DNA from: Rhodobiaceae bacterium
GTDB taxonomy: Bacteria; Pseudomonadota; Alphaproteobacteria; Parvibaculales; Parvibaculaceae
Reading direction: 5' to 3'
NCBI GenBank assembly: GCA_002746275.1
Contig: NVWR01000002.1
Coordinates: 453,997-484,912 of the forward strand
DNA length: 30,916 bases
The notes under the pieces were generated by a model, which was not told the DNA's origin, did not search any database, and was given only the letters and a program-made list of their open reading frames with translations. This document shows, in pieces, positions 8,186-14,918 of the stretch. Positions within the stretch are counted from its first letter, which is position 1, and each line of letters begins with the position of its first letter. The position numbers and the translations under genes are program-made.

Positions 8186-8221
8186 GTTTTATATGTGTTT
8201 TTAGGTTTCTCATATAAATTC
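8186..8221. promoter_or_regulatory. Candidate IclR operator in the iclR-fucD divergent promoter
   Basis: This AT-rich element holds a perfect 7-base inverted repeat, TTTATAT (8188-8194) and ATATAAA (8212-8218), with a 17-base spacer. It resembles the motif at 7303-7337 in base order: GTTTTATAT, a T-rich centre with TTTC, then ATAT and AAA. The arms can serve as loosely spaced -35/-10-like elements in both directions. It is 20-55 bases from the fucD ATG and 34-69 from the iclR ATG, so one site could control both genes. Confidence 0.5.
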
Positions 8222-8240
8222 ACTTCGGACAGTGCCTACC

Positions 8241-9536
8241 ATGACACAAATTACCGGTTGGCGGACCCACGATGTTCGTTTTCCCACATCAAAACAGCTG
8301 GCTGGCTCTGATGCGATGAACGCCGACCCTGACTATTCAGCGGCCTATTTGGTTCTGGAAACTGATCAGGTGGGACTGGAAGGGCATGGCCTCACCTTCA
8401 CGATTGGTCGCGGAAACGAGCTTTGCCTGCGCGCTATTGATGCGCTGATGCCTCGCCTGGAGGGCCTCACACTCTCCGAGATATCTCAGGACATGGGTGC
8501 ATTTTGGCGTCATATGACCTCCGATTCTCAGTTGCGGTGGGTTGGGCCCGACAAAGGTGTGATCCACTTGGCGCTAGGCGCCGTCATCAATGCCGTCTGG
8601 GACTTGTGGGCGCGCTCGGTTGGAAAACCCGTATGGCAATTGGTCAGCGACATGTCACCACGGGAGTTGGTGCGTTGCGTTGACTTTAGGTATCTAACGA
8701 ATGTCCTCACTGCGGACAGCGCATATGAGATGCTGTCTCGCCTAGAAGAGGGGAAGCAGGAGAGACGGGATCAACTTCTCCAAACAGGATACCCCGCCTA
8801 CACCACGTCAGCTGGCTGGCTTGGCTATGACGATGAGAAATTGCGGGCCCTCAGCCGCAAAGCGGTTGCCGATGGCTGGTCTCAGATAAAACTCAAGGTT
8901 GGCCTCAACCTGGAAGATGATATTCGCCGATGCAGGATCGTGCGGGAAGAGATAGGCCCAGACCGCATCTTGATGCTTGATGCCAATCAGATGTGGGAGG
9001 TTGGTGAGGCGATCACATGGATGAAGGAACTGCTCCCCTTCAAACCTCGGTTCATTGAAGAACCCACCTCGCCCGACGATATTTTGGGCCATGCTGAAAT
9101 CAGATCACAGATTCACCCTGTCCAAATTGCGACCGGTGAGATGTGCCAGAACCGCATCATGTTCAAACAATTCCTTCAAGCAGAGGCGATCGATGTGGTG
9201 CAGATCGATGCAGCCCGCGTTGGGGGACTCAATGAAAACCTGGCCATCATGCTGATGGCGGCAAAATTCGACAAACCTGTCTGTCCTCACGCTGGCGGCG
9301 TCGGACTGTGCGAGTATGTCCAGCATCTTTCCATCATCGACTACATCTCCATTTCCGGAAAGCTAGAGGGCCGTGTTGCAGAATTTGTTGATCATCTACA
9401 CGAACATTTTGTCACGCCCTGCCGCATCGTCAACGGGCACTATGCTGTACCCGAGGCCCCGGGCTTCAGCATTGCGCTGAAACCCGCGTCGATAAAGCAG
9501 TACAACTTTGTCGACGATAAGATGGCCCCCGCGTAG
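8241..9536 (+). CDS. fucD: L-fuconate dehydratase (enolase superfamily)
   Basis: A 431-residue enzyme that converts L-fuconate to 2-keto-3-deoxy-L-fuconate. It follows the Xanthomonas L-fuconate dehydratase closely: THDVRFPTS, GSDAMN-DPDYSAAY, LTFTIGRGNE, DSQLRW-GP-KGV, YPAYTTSAGWLGY and CPHAGGVGLCE-VQHL. The catalytic KxK is K217/K219; metal ligands are D247, E273 and E300; the D323-H350 dyad and E381 complete the site, each one residue off the Xanthomonas numbering. I chose the ATG at 8241 because it reproduces the family N-terminus exactly; an in-frame GTG at 8232 is possible and neither has a strong ribosome site. It is the only fucose gene on the plus strand, divergent from iclR. Its product would be the substrate of the SDR at 3141-3887. 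Confidence 0.93.
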   Translation: MTQITGWRTHDVRFPTSKQLAGSDAMNADPDYSAAYLVLETDQVGLEGHGLTFTIGRGNELCLRAIDALMPRLEGLTLSEISQDMGAFWRHMTSDSQLRWVGPDKGVIHLALGAVINAVWDLWARSVGKPVWQLVSDMSPRELVRCVDFRYLTNVLTADSAYEMLSRLEEGKQERRDQLLQTGYPAYTTSAGWLGYDDEKLRALSRKAVADGWSQIKLKVGLNLEDDIRRCRIVREEIGPDRILMLDANQMWEVGEAITWMKELLPFKPRFIEEPTSPDDILGHAEIRSQIHPVQIATGEMCQNRIMFKQFLQAEAIDVVQIDAARVGGLNENLAIMLMAAKFDKPVCPHAGGVGLCEYVQHLSIIDYISISGKLEGRVAEFVDHLHEHFVTPCRIVNGHYAVPEAPGFSIALKPASIKQYNFVDDKMAPA

Positions 9537-9580
9537 CCAGCTTCTCCGCCCGTTACTTTTGGACTGATCTCCAGCGCGCC

Positions 9581-10399
9581 CTACGGTTTCGTGAAGACAA
9601 ATTGGAGCATAGATATCTGGCCGCCCTGGAGGTTGGCATAAGCATTCATCGCTAGAAGTGGAAAATCTGGTCCTGCAACAAGGTGTGGCCCAAGAGGTGG
9701 CAGTCCTCCTGCGTCGATTGCTCGTTGAAAAACCTCCTCAAACCACTGCAAAGCAATATCGTTGCAATCGATACACTGAGCGAAATTGAACCCTGCGGCG
9801 ACCGCCATGGCCTTGAGAGTTCCCTCATCGCAGATATTGTCGGTTGCAGCATCTGCAGCCCAGGGCACAGGATAGGCGAACCCTTCTTTTGTCCTCACGA
9901 CAGGATCAAACACGACGAACCGCCCACCGGACCGAAGAAGACGGAATGCTTCGTCATAGAGCTTCTGCGGTTCTTCCAGAAACATGTGAACGTGAATGGA
10001 AATTGCCGCATCAAATTTTGCCGTCTCGTACGGCGTGGCACAGGCATCTCCGACATCCAGCCCGACCTGATCACTAAAGCCCATCCACTTGGAAAGTTCG
10101 TTTCCTGTCTCAACCACTTCTGGAGAGAGATCGATCCCTTGAACGTGAGCCCCCGTCTCTCTTGCAATAAAGCGAGCGGGACCGCCTGACCCAGACCCGA
10201 GATCCACGACCGCCCCACCTGTTCCGACCTGCAGGTGCCTGACAAGAGGCTTCACAACATCAAGCCCACCGACATGGAATTCATCAACCGGTGCGAGGTC
10301 TTCAATCGTTACGTTTGCTGGTGTCTTGCCTATAGCCTCCAGACCTTCTTCTATTCGATCCAAAAGGTTGTATTTATCAACAGTTTTGTTGGAGCTCAT
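9581..10399 (-). CDS. Class I SAM-dependent methyltransferase
   Basis: A 272-residue Rossmann-fold methyltransferase. DEFHVGGLD precedes motif I, VVDLGSGSGGPARFIA at 64-79; GIDLSPEVV carries the acidic residue that binds the SAM ribose; FDAAISIHVHMFLEEP and LLRSGGRFVVFDP are the later strands. The N-terminal pattern resembles the sarcosine/dimethylglycine and other small-molecule methyltransferases, but the acceptor cannot be told from sequence. AGGA lies suitably before the ATG at 10399. It follows the TetR gene by 69 bases on the same strand, so it may be a target of that regulator; it converges with fucD across 44 bases without an obvious terminator. Confidence 0.8.
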   Translation of the reverse strand: MSSNKTVDKYNLLDRIEEGLEAIGKTPANVTIEDLAPVDEFHVGGLDVVKPLVRHLQVGTGGAVVDLGSGSGGPARFIARETGAHVQGIDLSPEVVETGNELSKWMGFSDQVGLDVGDACATPYETAKFDAAISIHVHMFLEEPQKLYDEAFRLLRSGGRFVVFDPVVRTKEGFAYPVPWAADAATDNICDEGTLKAMAVAAGFNFAQCIDCNDIALQWFEEVFQRAIDAGGLPPLGPHLVAGPDFPLLAMNAYANLQGGQISMLQFVFTKP

Positions 10400-10468
10400 T
10401 ACTCTGTTCCTATCGTTTTAGGGTCAGTTGTTTCTAATTTCGATCACAAACATTTTTTGCGAAGTGCA

Positions 10469-11050
10469 CTATTTCAATTGGGTGAGGGTCGCGGCTACAG
10501 CCCCTGCAATTACACTCTCTGGTGCTCCCGCGCGGATCAATACAGAAAGCCCTTGAAAAGTTGCAGTAAGGCTGGCTGCCAATTGATCAGTTTTGGTGTC
10601 AGACGCAAGCTCACCCTTTCCAACGGCTCCGTTAAGTGCATGCTGAAACGCCCTGGAGAGTTTTTCCAGGTTTATGAGAACAAGTTTTTGGAGTTTCTCA
10701 TTGCTCGTACCGAATTCAACTGAGGTGTTGGCCATCATGCATCCATTGGAAAATGGCTCGCCCTTTGATGCTGCTAACGTGAACTCAAAAAAATCTACGA
10801 TTGATTGCAGCCCCGCTTCGGGTGCCGTTAGTTTTGAGTAGAGCATCGTCGCGGCCAACTTTTGATACTTGGCGAGTGCTGCAACATAGAGACCTTCCTT
10901 ATCTTCGAACGCAGCATACAAGCCTGCATGAGCGACCCCCGTCGCCTCGACAAGATCGCGCACAGATGTTTCCGCGTACCCTTTTTTCCAAAAGAGTTGC
11001 ATTGCTTTTTCTGCAACACCGTCAGGATCGAATTCTCTCTTGCGTGCCAA
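10469..11050 (-). CDS. TetR/AcrR-family regulator
   Basis: A 193-residue TetR protein. The DNA-binding domain spans about 6-52, with AMQLFWKKGYAETSVRDLVEATGV and LYAAFEDKEGLY. The C-terminal ligand domain has the conserved NGCMMANTSVEFG loop of the TetR group that senses electrophiles or small aromatic effectors. The start is TTG at 11050: MARKREFDP is the usual N-terminus of this group, and AGGAAAAGG lies upstream. It is probably co-transcribed with the 58-aa gene upstream (53-base gap) and the methyltransferase downstream. A partial palindrome at 11340-11353, beside a promoter-like pair, is a candidate autoregulatory site. Confidence 0.85.
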   Translation of the reverse strand: MARKREFDPDGVAEKAMQLFWKKGYAETSVRDLVEATGVAHAGLYAAFEDKEGLYVAALAKYQKLAATMLYSKLTAPEAGLQSIVDFFEFTLAASKGEPFSNGCMMANTSVEFGTSNEKLQKLVLINLEKLSRAFQHALNGAVGKGELASDTKTDQLAASLTATFQGLSVLIRAGAPESVIAGAVAATLTQLK

Positions 11051-11103
11051 ACGGCTTACCTTTTCCTATCAATCGAGGCGCCCTAGCAGCGGAGAGTTTT
11101 CAC

Positions 11104-11280
11104 TCAATTCTGCTCGCTTGCCTCTAAGTGTGACACCCGATTTCTCAATGCCTGAATCTCGGCGTTCTGCTTGTCGACATGGGCAACCAAAACGTCGGCC
11201 GATGAAGCATGAAATGCGGCATCAAAATCTTCAATCCATTGCCTGGCTCGCCGCCACCTTGAAAGCTGTTTGTTCGTCAT
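11104..11280 (-). CDS. Small coiled-coil protein, 58 aa, unknown function
   Basis: A short gene from ATG 11280 to TGA 11104. It has one of the best ribosome sites in the window, AAGGAG with AT-rich spacing, which is the main reason to call it real. The protein is strongly basic and Trp/Arg-rich at residues 6-16 (LSRWRRARQWI); the second half, about 29-55, is a predicted amphipathic helix with hydrophobic residues at heptad-like spacing (VLVAHVD, IQALRNRV, LEAS), suggesting a short coiled coil or dimerising helix. No signal peptide, membrane segment or cysteine is present. It is upstream of the TetR gene on the same strand and may share its promoter. I do not recognise a family. Confidence 0.6.
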   Translation of the reverse strand: MTNKQLSRWRRARQWIEDFDAAFHASSADVLVAHVDKQNAEIQALRNRVSHLEASEQN

Positions 11281-11690
11281 AGTTTATTCTCCTTTCCAGA
11301 TCATTCAATCTCGATTTAAGCAACTTTCTCGCAAATACAAGATCGACCGTTCTATTTAGTGAGATATGCCCGTGAAAGAGTGGGAAAATAAGATCAATGC
11401 TGGATCGAAAACAACTGCCTGTTCGAGCAATAACCCGGTTATTTCGAGCGAAATGGTGCTCTTTGGCAGGCAGATCAGCTGCACACTTACCTTTGAAGGA
11501 ATTGGAACTCGCCCCGCGGCTTGCAATCCTCCGGGCGCAAAACTGTTCCTAGTTTCAGCGGCGAGCGCAATACGCGACCCTCACGATCTGAATAGGCTCA
11601 TATTTTTCGCCCGAGCTCTATCTCACACACTTGGGGGTCCGACTGAACACGGGGGCAGCACCACCACTTTGTTGTCCATGGAGAATTAGA
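11281..11690. other. Intergenic region with two candidate regulatory palindromes
   Basis: This 410-base stretch separates the leftward 58-aa/TetR/methyltransferase unit from the rightward glutathione transferase. Near its left end are the promoter and operator listed separately. At 11429-11443, AATAACC and GGTTATT form a perfect 7-base inverted repeat around one C, flanked on both sides by CGAGC. That site is about 250 bases before the transferase start. A 107-codon open frame crosses the region on the plus strand but does not look like a gene. Confidence 0.4.
11313..11353 (-). promoter_or_regulatory. Candidate promoter and TetR operator of the small-protein/TetR unit
   Basis: On the minus strand TTGTAT (11340-11335) and TAAATC (11318-11313) are 16 bases apart, a modest sigma-70-like pair about 33 bases before the small gene. 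Abutting the -35 is AGAACGGTCGATCT (11353-11340), a partial palindrome of the form AGA-CG-N2-CG-TCT, with 10 of 14 bases symmetric. Size and place suit autoregulation by the TetR protein. Both calls are pattern-based only. Confidence 0.35.
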
Positions 11691-12314
11691 ATGTCAGGCG
11701 TCACCCTCACCACTACCGCATTGAGCGCATACGGAAGAATTGCGCGCGTGATCCTCGCTGAAAAGGGAGTTTCGTGCGAATTGGATTTCATAGAATTCTC
11801 TGATCTCCCCGACAAGAGCTATGCGCAGAAACACCCTTTCCACAAGGTACCCGTGCTTTTCCACAATGACCTCCACCTCTACGAAACGGCTGCGATAGGT
11901 CGGTACATTGATGAAGCGTTCGAAGGCCCCGCACTTCAGCCCACTAGCCCTGTAGAGCGCGCGCATATGGAAAAGTGGATCAGCATCGCCAATCAATATC
12001 TCTATCCCCGCATGATTGGTGACCTTGTCTGGCAGCGTCTCGTCGTCCCGCTTCAAGGGGGAGAAGCGAATGAAGAACAGGTGGCAGGGTCGCTCGATGA
12101 GATCAAATCTCAAGTCGCACTCATGGAAGCCGAATTGAGCGATGGTCGTGAGTACATCACCGGCACCTTCAGTCTCGCGGATGCCTTCTTGGGGCCCATC
12201 TTGTTTTTCACAGCCATGACCCCGGAAGGACAGGAGATAGTGACCAGCAACGATAAGGTTGCTGCCTGGCTCGACCGGGTGACCAAGCGAGACAGCTGGG
12301 AAGCCACCCAGTAA
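11691..12314 (+). CDS. Glutathione S-transferase family protein
   Basis: A 207-residue cytosolic glutathione transferase. The thioredoxin-like N-terminal domain (about 1-80) has TTTALSAYGRIARV with the likely catalytic Ser/Thr region, FHKVPVLF with the cis-proline that binds glutathione, and YETAAIGRYIDE with the E-T/S motif that contacts the gamma-glutamyl group. The helical C-terminal domain contains GTFSLADAFLGPILFF, the usual N-capping box. It should conjugate glutathione to an electrophile or isomerise or reduce a substrate; which one is unknown. The ATG at 11691 has GGAG 7 bases upstream. It is a single-gene unit converging on the old yellow enzyme gene. Confidence 0.87.
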   Translation: MSGVTLTTTALSAYGRIARVILAEKGVSCELDFIEFSDLPDKSYAQKHPFHKVPVLFHNDLHLYETAAIGRYIDEAFEGPALQPTSPVERAHMEKWISIANQYLYPRMIGDLVWQRLVVPLQGGEANEEQVAGSLDEIKSQVALMEAELSDGREYITGTFSLADAFLGPILFFTAMTPEGQEIVTSNDKVAAWLDRVTKRDSWEATQ

Positions 12315-12339
12315 CTTCCGTTAGACACAGAGCAAAGAA

Positions 12340-12364
12340 GCCCCGCCGCATTGCGCGACGGGGC
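12340..12364 (-). terminator. Rho-independent terminator of the old yellow enzyme gene
   Basis: GCCCCG (12340-12345) pairs with CGGGGC (12359-12364), and the stem extends inward through CGC/GCG past one mismatch. Read on the minus strand the hairpin is followed by TTCTTTGCTCT, a T-rich tail, and it lies 33 bases after the stop at 12398. On the plus strand the tail is poor, so it serves the leftward gene best, though it may also slow transcripts from the glutathione transferase. Confidence 0.7.
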
Positions 12365-12397
12365 ACTTAGCAGGCCCTGCTCGAAAATCGCTTAAGC

Positions 12398-13510
12398 CTA
12401 ACTGCTGACATCGAACATTTCGGGAAATCCATGCGTGAAGGCACGCTCATATTGGGGAGGAAACTTTGGGGTCTCGCCCAACTCCTGTGCAGCTTTCCAC
12501 GGCCAATGAGGGTCGTACAGCATGCCCCGGCCAAGTGCTATCGCATCAGCACTACCGTTTGCCAGAAGGTTTTCTGCTTGATGGGCACCGGTTACCACGC
12601 CGACAGTGAATGTTGGGAGTGAGACTTTTTCCCTAATTTCTGCCGCCAGTTGCGCCTGAAACCCCGGTCCATAATTGGTGATGGATTGGTTGGGAGAAAG
12701 GAAACCGCTCGATACATCCAGAAAATCACACCCACACTGATGCAATGCCTGGGCAAATTGCAAGGCGTCTTCCAAGGTCCATGCATGGTCATCCAGACCG
12801 TGGTCTGTACCTGATATGCGTGCTCCCAAACTACAATTTTTGGACAGAATGGCTTTCACCGCATCAAATATTTTTAACGGATGCCTCATCCGATCTTTTA
12901 GATCACCGCCATACTCGTCAGATCGCCTGTTCGATACTGCTGACAAAAAGCTATGCAGATAGTACCCATGAGCATAGTGCAGCTCCACCACGTCAATTCC
13001 TGCGCGCGCCGCCCGCGTAGCGGCGGTACAAAATGCGATTTCAATTCGCTCCAAGTCAGTGGCGTCTGCTGCACGTGGCATCGGATACCCTTCGTCGAAT
13101 GGAACGGCCGAAGGTGCATACACATCCCAGCCCCCCTCTGACACGGGCAACGTTTTGTCTGCCAACCGGGGCAATTGCTGAGAACCTTTGCGCCCCGCGT
13201 GAAACAGTTGGATGCCGACCTTGGTATCGCTGTTTTCTTTCACAAACTGGACAAGCTTGGCTAGCGCCTCTTCATGCCGGTCCTCGTAGAGGCACAGGTC
13301 CCCAGCACTTATGCGCCCGTTTGGCTCGACGGCTGTGCCCTCAAGCATGATGAGCCCAGGATTGGCAACGGCGAACTGACCGATATGCATCGTATGCCAA
13401 TCGCTTGCCGCCCCCTCATCCGCCGAATACTGGCACATGGGGGATACGACAATGCGGTTCTGCAGGACCTGGGGTCCCAACTCGAGTGGAGAGAATAGAA
13501 TGCTAGGCAC
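12398..13510 (-). CDS. Old yellow enzyme (YqjM-type NADH:flavin oxidoreductase)
   Basis: A 370-residue FMN barrel that uses NAD(P)H to reduce activated alkenes such as enones. Counting from the GTG at 13510, the protein starts MPSILFSP, aligning with the YqjM start, and the redox-tuning cysteine in VVSPMCQYS falls at position 26, as in YqjM. The substrate-binding pair is in ELHYAHGYYLHSFLS (H178 and H181), followed by SNRRSDEYGG, and the FMN phosphate site is in ADAIALGRGMLYDPHWP. A GAGG lies just before this GTG; a TTG at 13534 in the same frame is possible but has no ribosome site. It is leftward and alone, with its own terminator, 111 bases after the hydrolase gene. Confidence 0.88.
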   Translation of the reverse strand: MPSILFSPLELGPQVLQNRIVVSPMCQYSADEGAASDWHTMHIGQFAVANPGLIMLEGTAVEPNGRISAGDLCLYEDRHEEALAKLVQFVKENSDTKVGIQLFHAGRKGSQQLPRLADKTLPVSEGGWDVYAPSAVPFDEGYPMPRAADATDLERIEIAFCTAATRAARAGIDVVELHYAHGYYLHSFLSAVSNRRSDEYGGDLKDRMRHPLKIFDAVKAILSKNCSLGARISGTDHGLDDHAWTLEDALQFAQALHQCGCDFLDVSSGFLSPNQSITNYGPGFQAQLAAEIREKVSLPTFTVGVVTGAHQAENLLANGSADAIALGRGMLYDPHWPWKAAQELGETPKFPPQYERAFTHGFPEMFDVSS

Positions 13511-13645
13511 AGGCACCTCATTTGTTACAGACAATAAGGGGATGTTTGGATATTTGATAACTCACAGCCAGAGCTAAATGCGCCCTATTGACGGGGCCAT
13601 TCCATCAACACAAAAAACATACGTGGAGCGCGCGCCAAACTCGCT

Positions 13646-14653
13646 TTAGAAAATATCTCGCGCCAGGAGCTCAACCTCCCGCACAACTTGCCGGGCGTAT
13701 TGTTGTTGGTTGAGCGCACCGAAGTGATCCGCCTCCTTAATGACCACAAACCTTCCGACGGAAGAGAGCGTAGACAGTTCCTTTTGCATCTGGGTCCAAG
13801 ACGGCAACATTATGGGATCCCACCCATCAACCATCATGACCGTCATGGGCAGGTCGCCCAGAGTCTTGATCGCGCGCGCCGCTGCAGCGGATCGATCCCA
13901 GCCGAGCGCTTCAAGAGCCGCACCCGACATGTGATGGCTCGAAGCGTAAAGATGGTACGCTCTGTCAAAAGGTGCTCCGGCGAGACCGTCGGAGAACAAG
14001 CTGGCGACACCCATGACGCGGGCGCCGGAAAAATTATTCAATGTCTCAAGGATGCCAAATCCATTGAGCATCTGCTCAAAGCCCTCCTGCGCCACAGGCG
14101 GAAAACGTTCTGCCATGTCTTCGTGCGATGAGTCCACGAGGATGAGCCCCGCCACACGCGCCGGATGCCTTTGGGCGAATACGCGGGCCATAAGTGCGCC
14201 GTAGGAGTGCGCGACGACCATCACAGGTTTCGTCACCCCCAATTTTTCAAGCAATAATACCAACTCGTCCGCACTGACAACCGCGTCAACGGGGCCCTGG
14301 ATTGCTGCGCTGTTCCCTGTGCCAGCTCTGTCGTAGGCACAAACCCGGTACCGAGAAGAAAGGTCATCCTGCACCCAGAACCAATTCTCCGTTACCACTC
14401 CCAAACCGTTCTCCAAGAGAATAAACGGCTTGGAGGTCGGGCCCTGGCAATTCACATACAGGTCATGCCCATTAACGGTGATGAAGGACCCCGGCAGGTC
14501 AATATTTCTTTCTTCCAGATAACTGGCGCTCATCTGATAAAGAGCACCCCCGCCCACCGCGAGCACCACGAGAGACAGCACCGCGACCACACTCCGGACC
14601 GTCCATTTCTTCAAAGCTGTATGTTGCGTCGGGTTTGATGAAGGATGCGGCAT
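13646..14653 (-). CDS. Membrane-anchored alpha/beta hydrolase
   Basis: A 335-residue protein with a short cytoplasmic lead, one hydrophobic helix at about 19-38 (signal anchor or uncleaved signal), then a periplasmic alpha/beta-hydrolase domain. Visible elements are ILLENGLG near the oxyanion hole, YDRAGTGNS, the nucleophile elbow VVAHSYGAL (A in place of the first G of GxSxG), DSSHEDM, a likely acid in MMVDGWDP, and the catalytic histidine in EADHFGAL. It probably cleaves an ester, lactone or similar bond; substrate unknown. AAGGA precedes the ATG at 14653, so the longer frame to 14818 is not used. It could share a transcript with the old yellow enzyme gene and is divergent from the MFS carrier. 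Confidence 0.8.
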   Translation of the reverse strand: MPHPSSNPTQHTALKKWTVRSVVAVLSLVVLAVGGGALYQMSASYLEERNIDLPGSFITVNGHDLYVNCQGPTSKPFILLENGLGVVTENWFWVQDDLSSRYRVCAYDRAGTGNSAAIQGPVDAVVSADELVLLLEKLGVTKPVMVVAHSYGALMARVFAQRHPARVAGLILVDSSHEDMAERFPPVAQEGFEQMLNGFGILETLNNFSGARVMGVASLFSDGLAGAPFDRAYHLYASSHHMSGAALEALGWDRSAAAARAIKTLGDLPMTVMMVDGWDPIMLPSWTQMQKELSTLSSVGRFVVIKEADHFGALNQQQYARQVVREVELLARDIF

Positions 14654-14918
14654 GGGTATATCCTTTTGGCTAGTGTTAGGTTGCCATGTTGGGCATTTCA
14701 AGTAATCTTGCCAATTACCTGCGATGTAAAGGGAGAGCCTCACCCGAAGAACCAATACGTTCCGCGCGCGCTTCCATTTGGCTCCAGCCGATGTCGATAA
14801 CATCAGCACCAGCTTCAAAACCTGTTGGTTGCCGGAACACCCTCAACTAGGTTGCCCCAATTCGAATGCTCTGACGAAGCTCGTTTGGTCCTGAAGAAAT
14901 TTGGTTGGATAATTTGTA

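Noticed and set aside
11366..11689. A 107-codon open frame just before the glutathione transferase, ending one base before its start.
   Set aside because: No ribosome site, odd composition with no domain-like pattern, and it spans a palindrome in an otherwise gene-free stretch. Its close end to the next ATG is explained by the shared GGAG region.
14654..14818. Possible 55-residue N-terminal extension of the alpha/beta hydrolase.
   Set aside because: The ATG at 14653 has AAGGA upstream and gives a normal signal anchor; the extension is arginine-rich and would put the anchor deep inside the protein.
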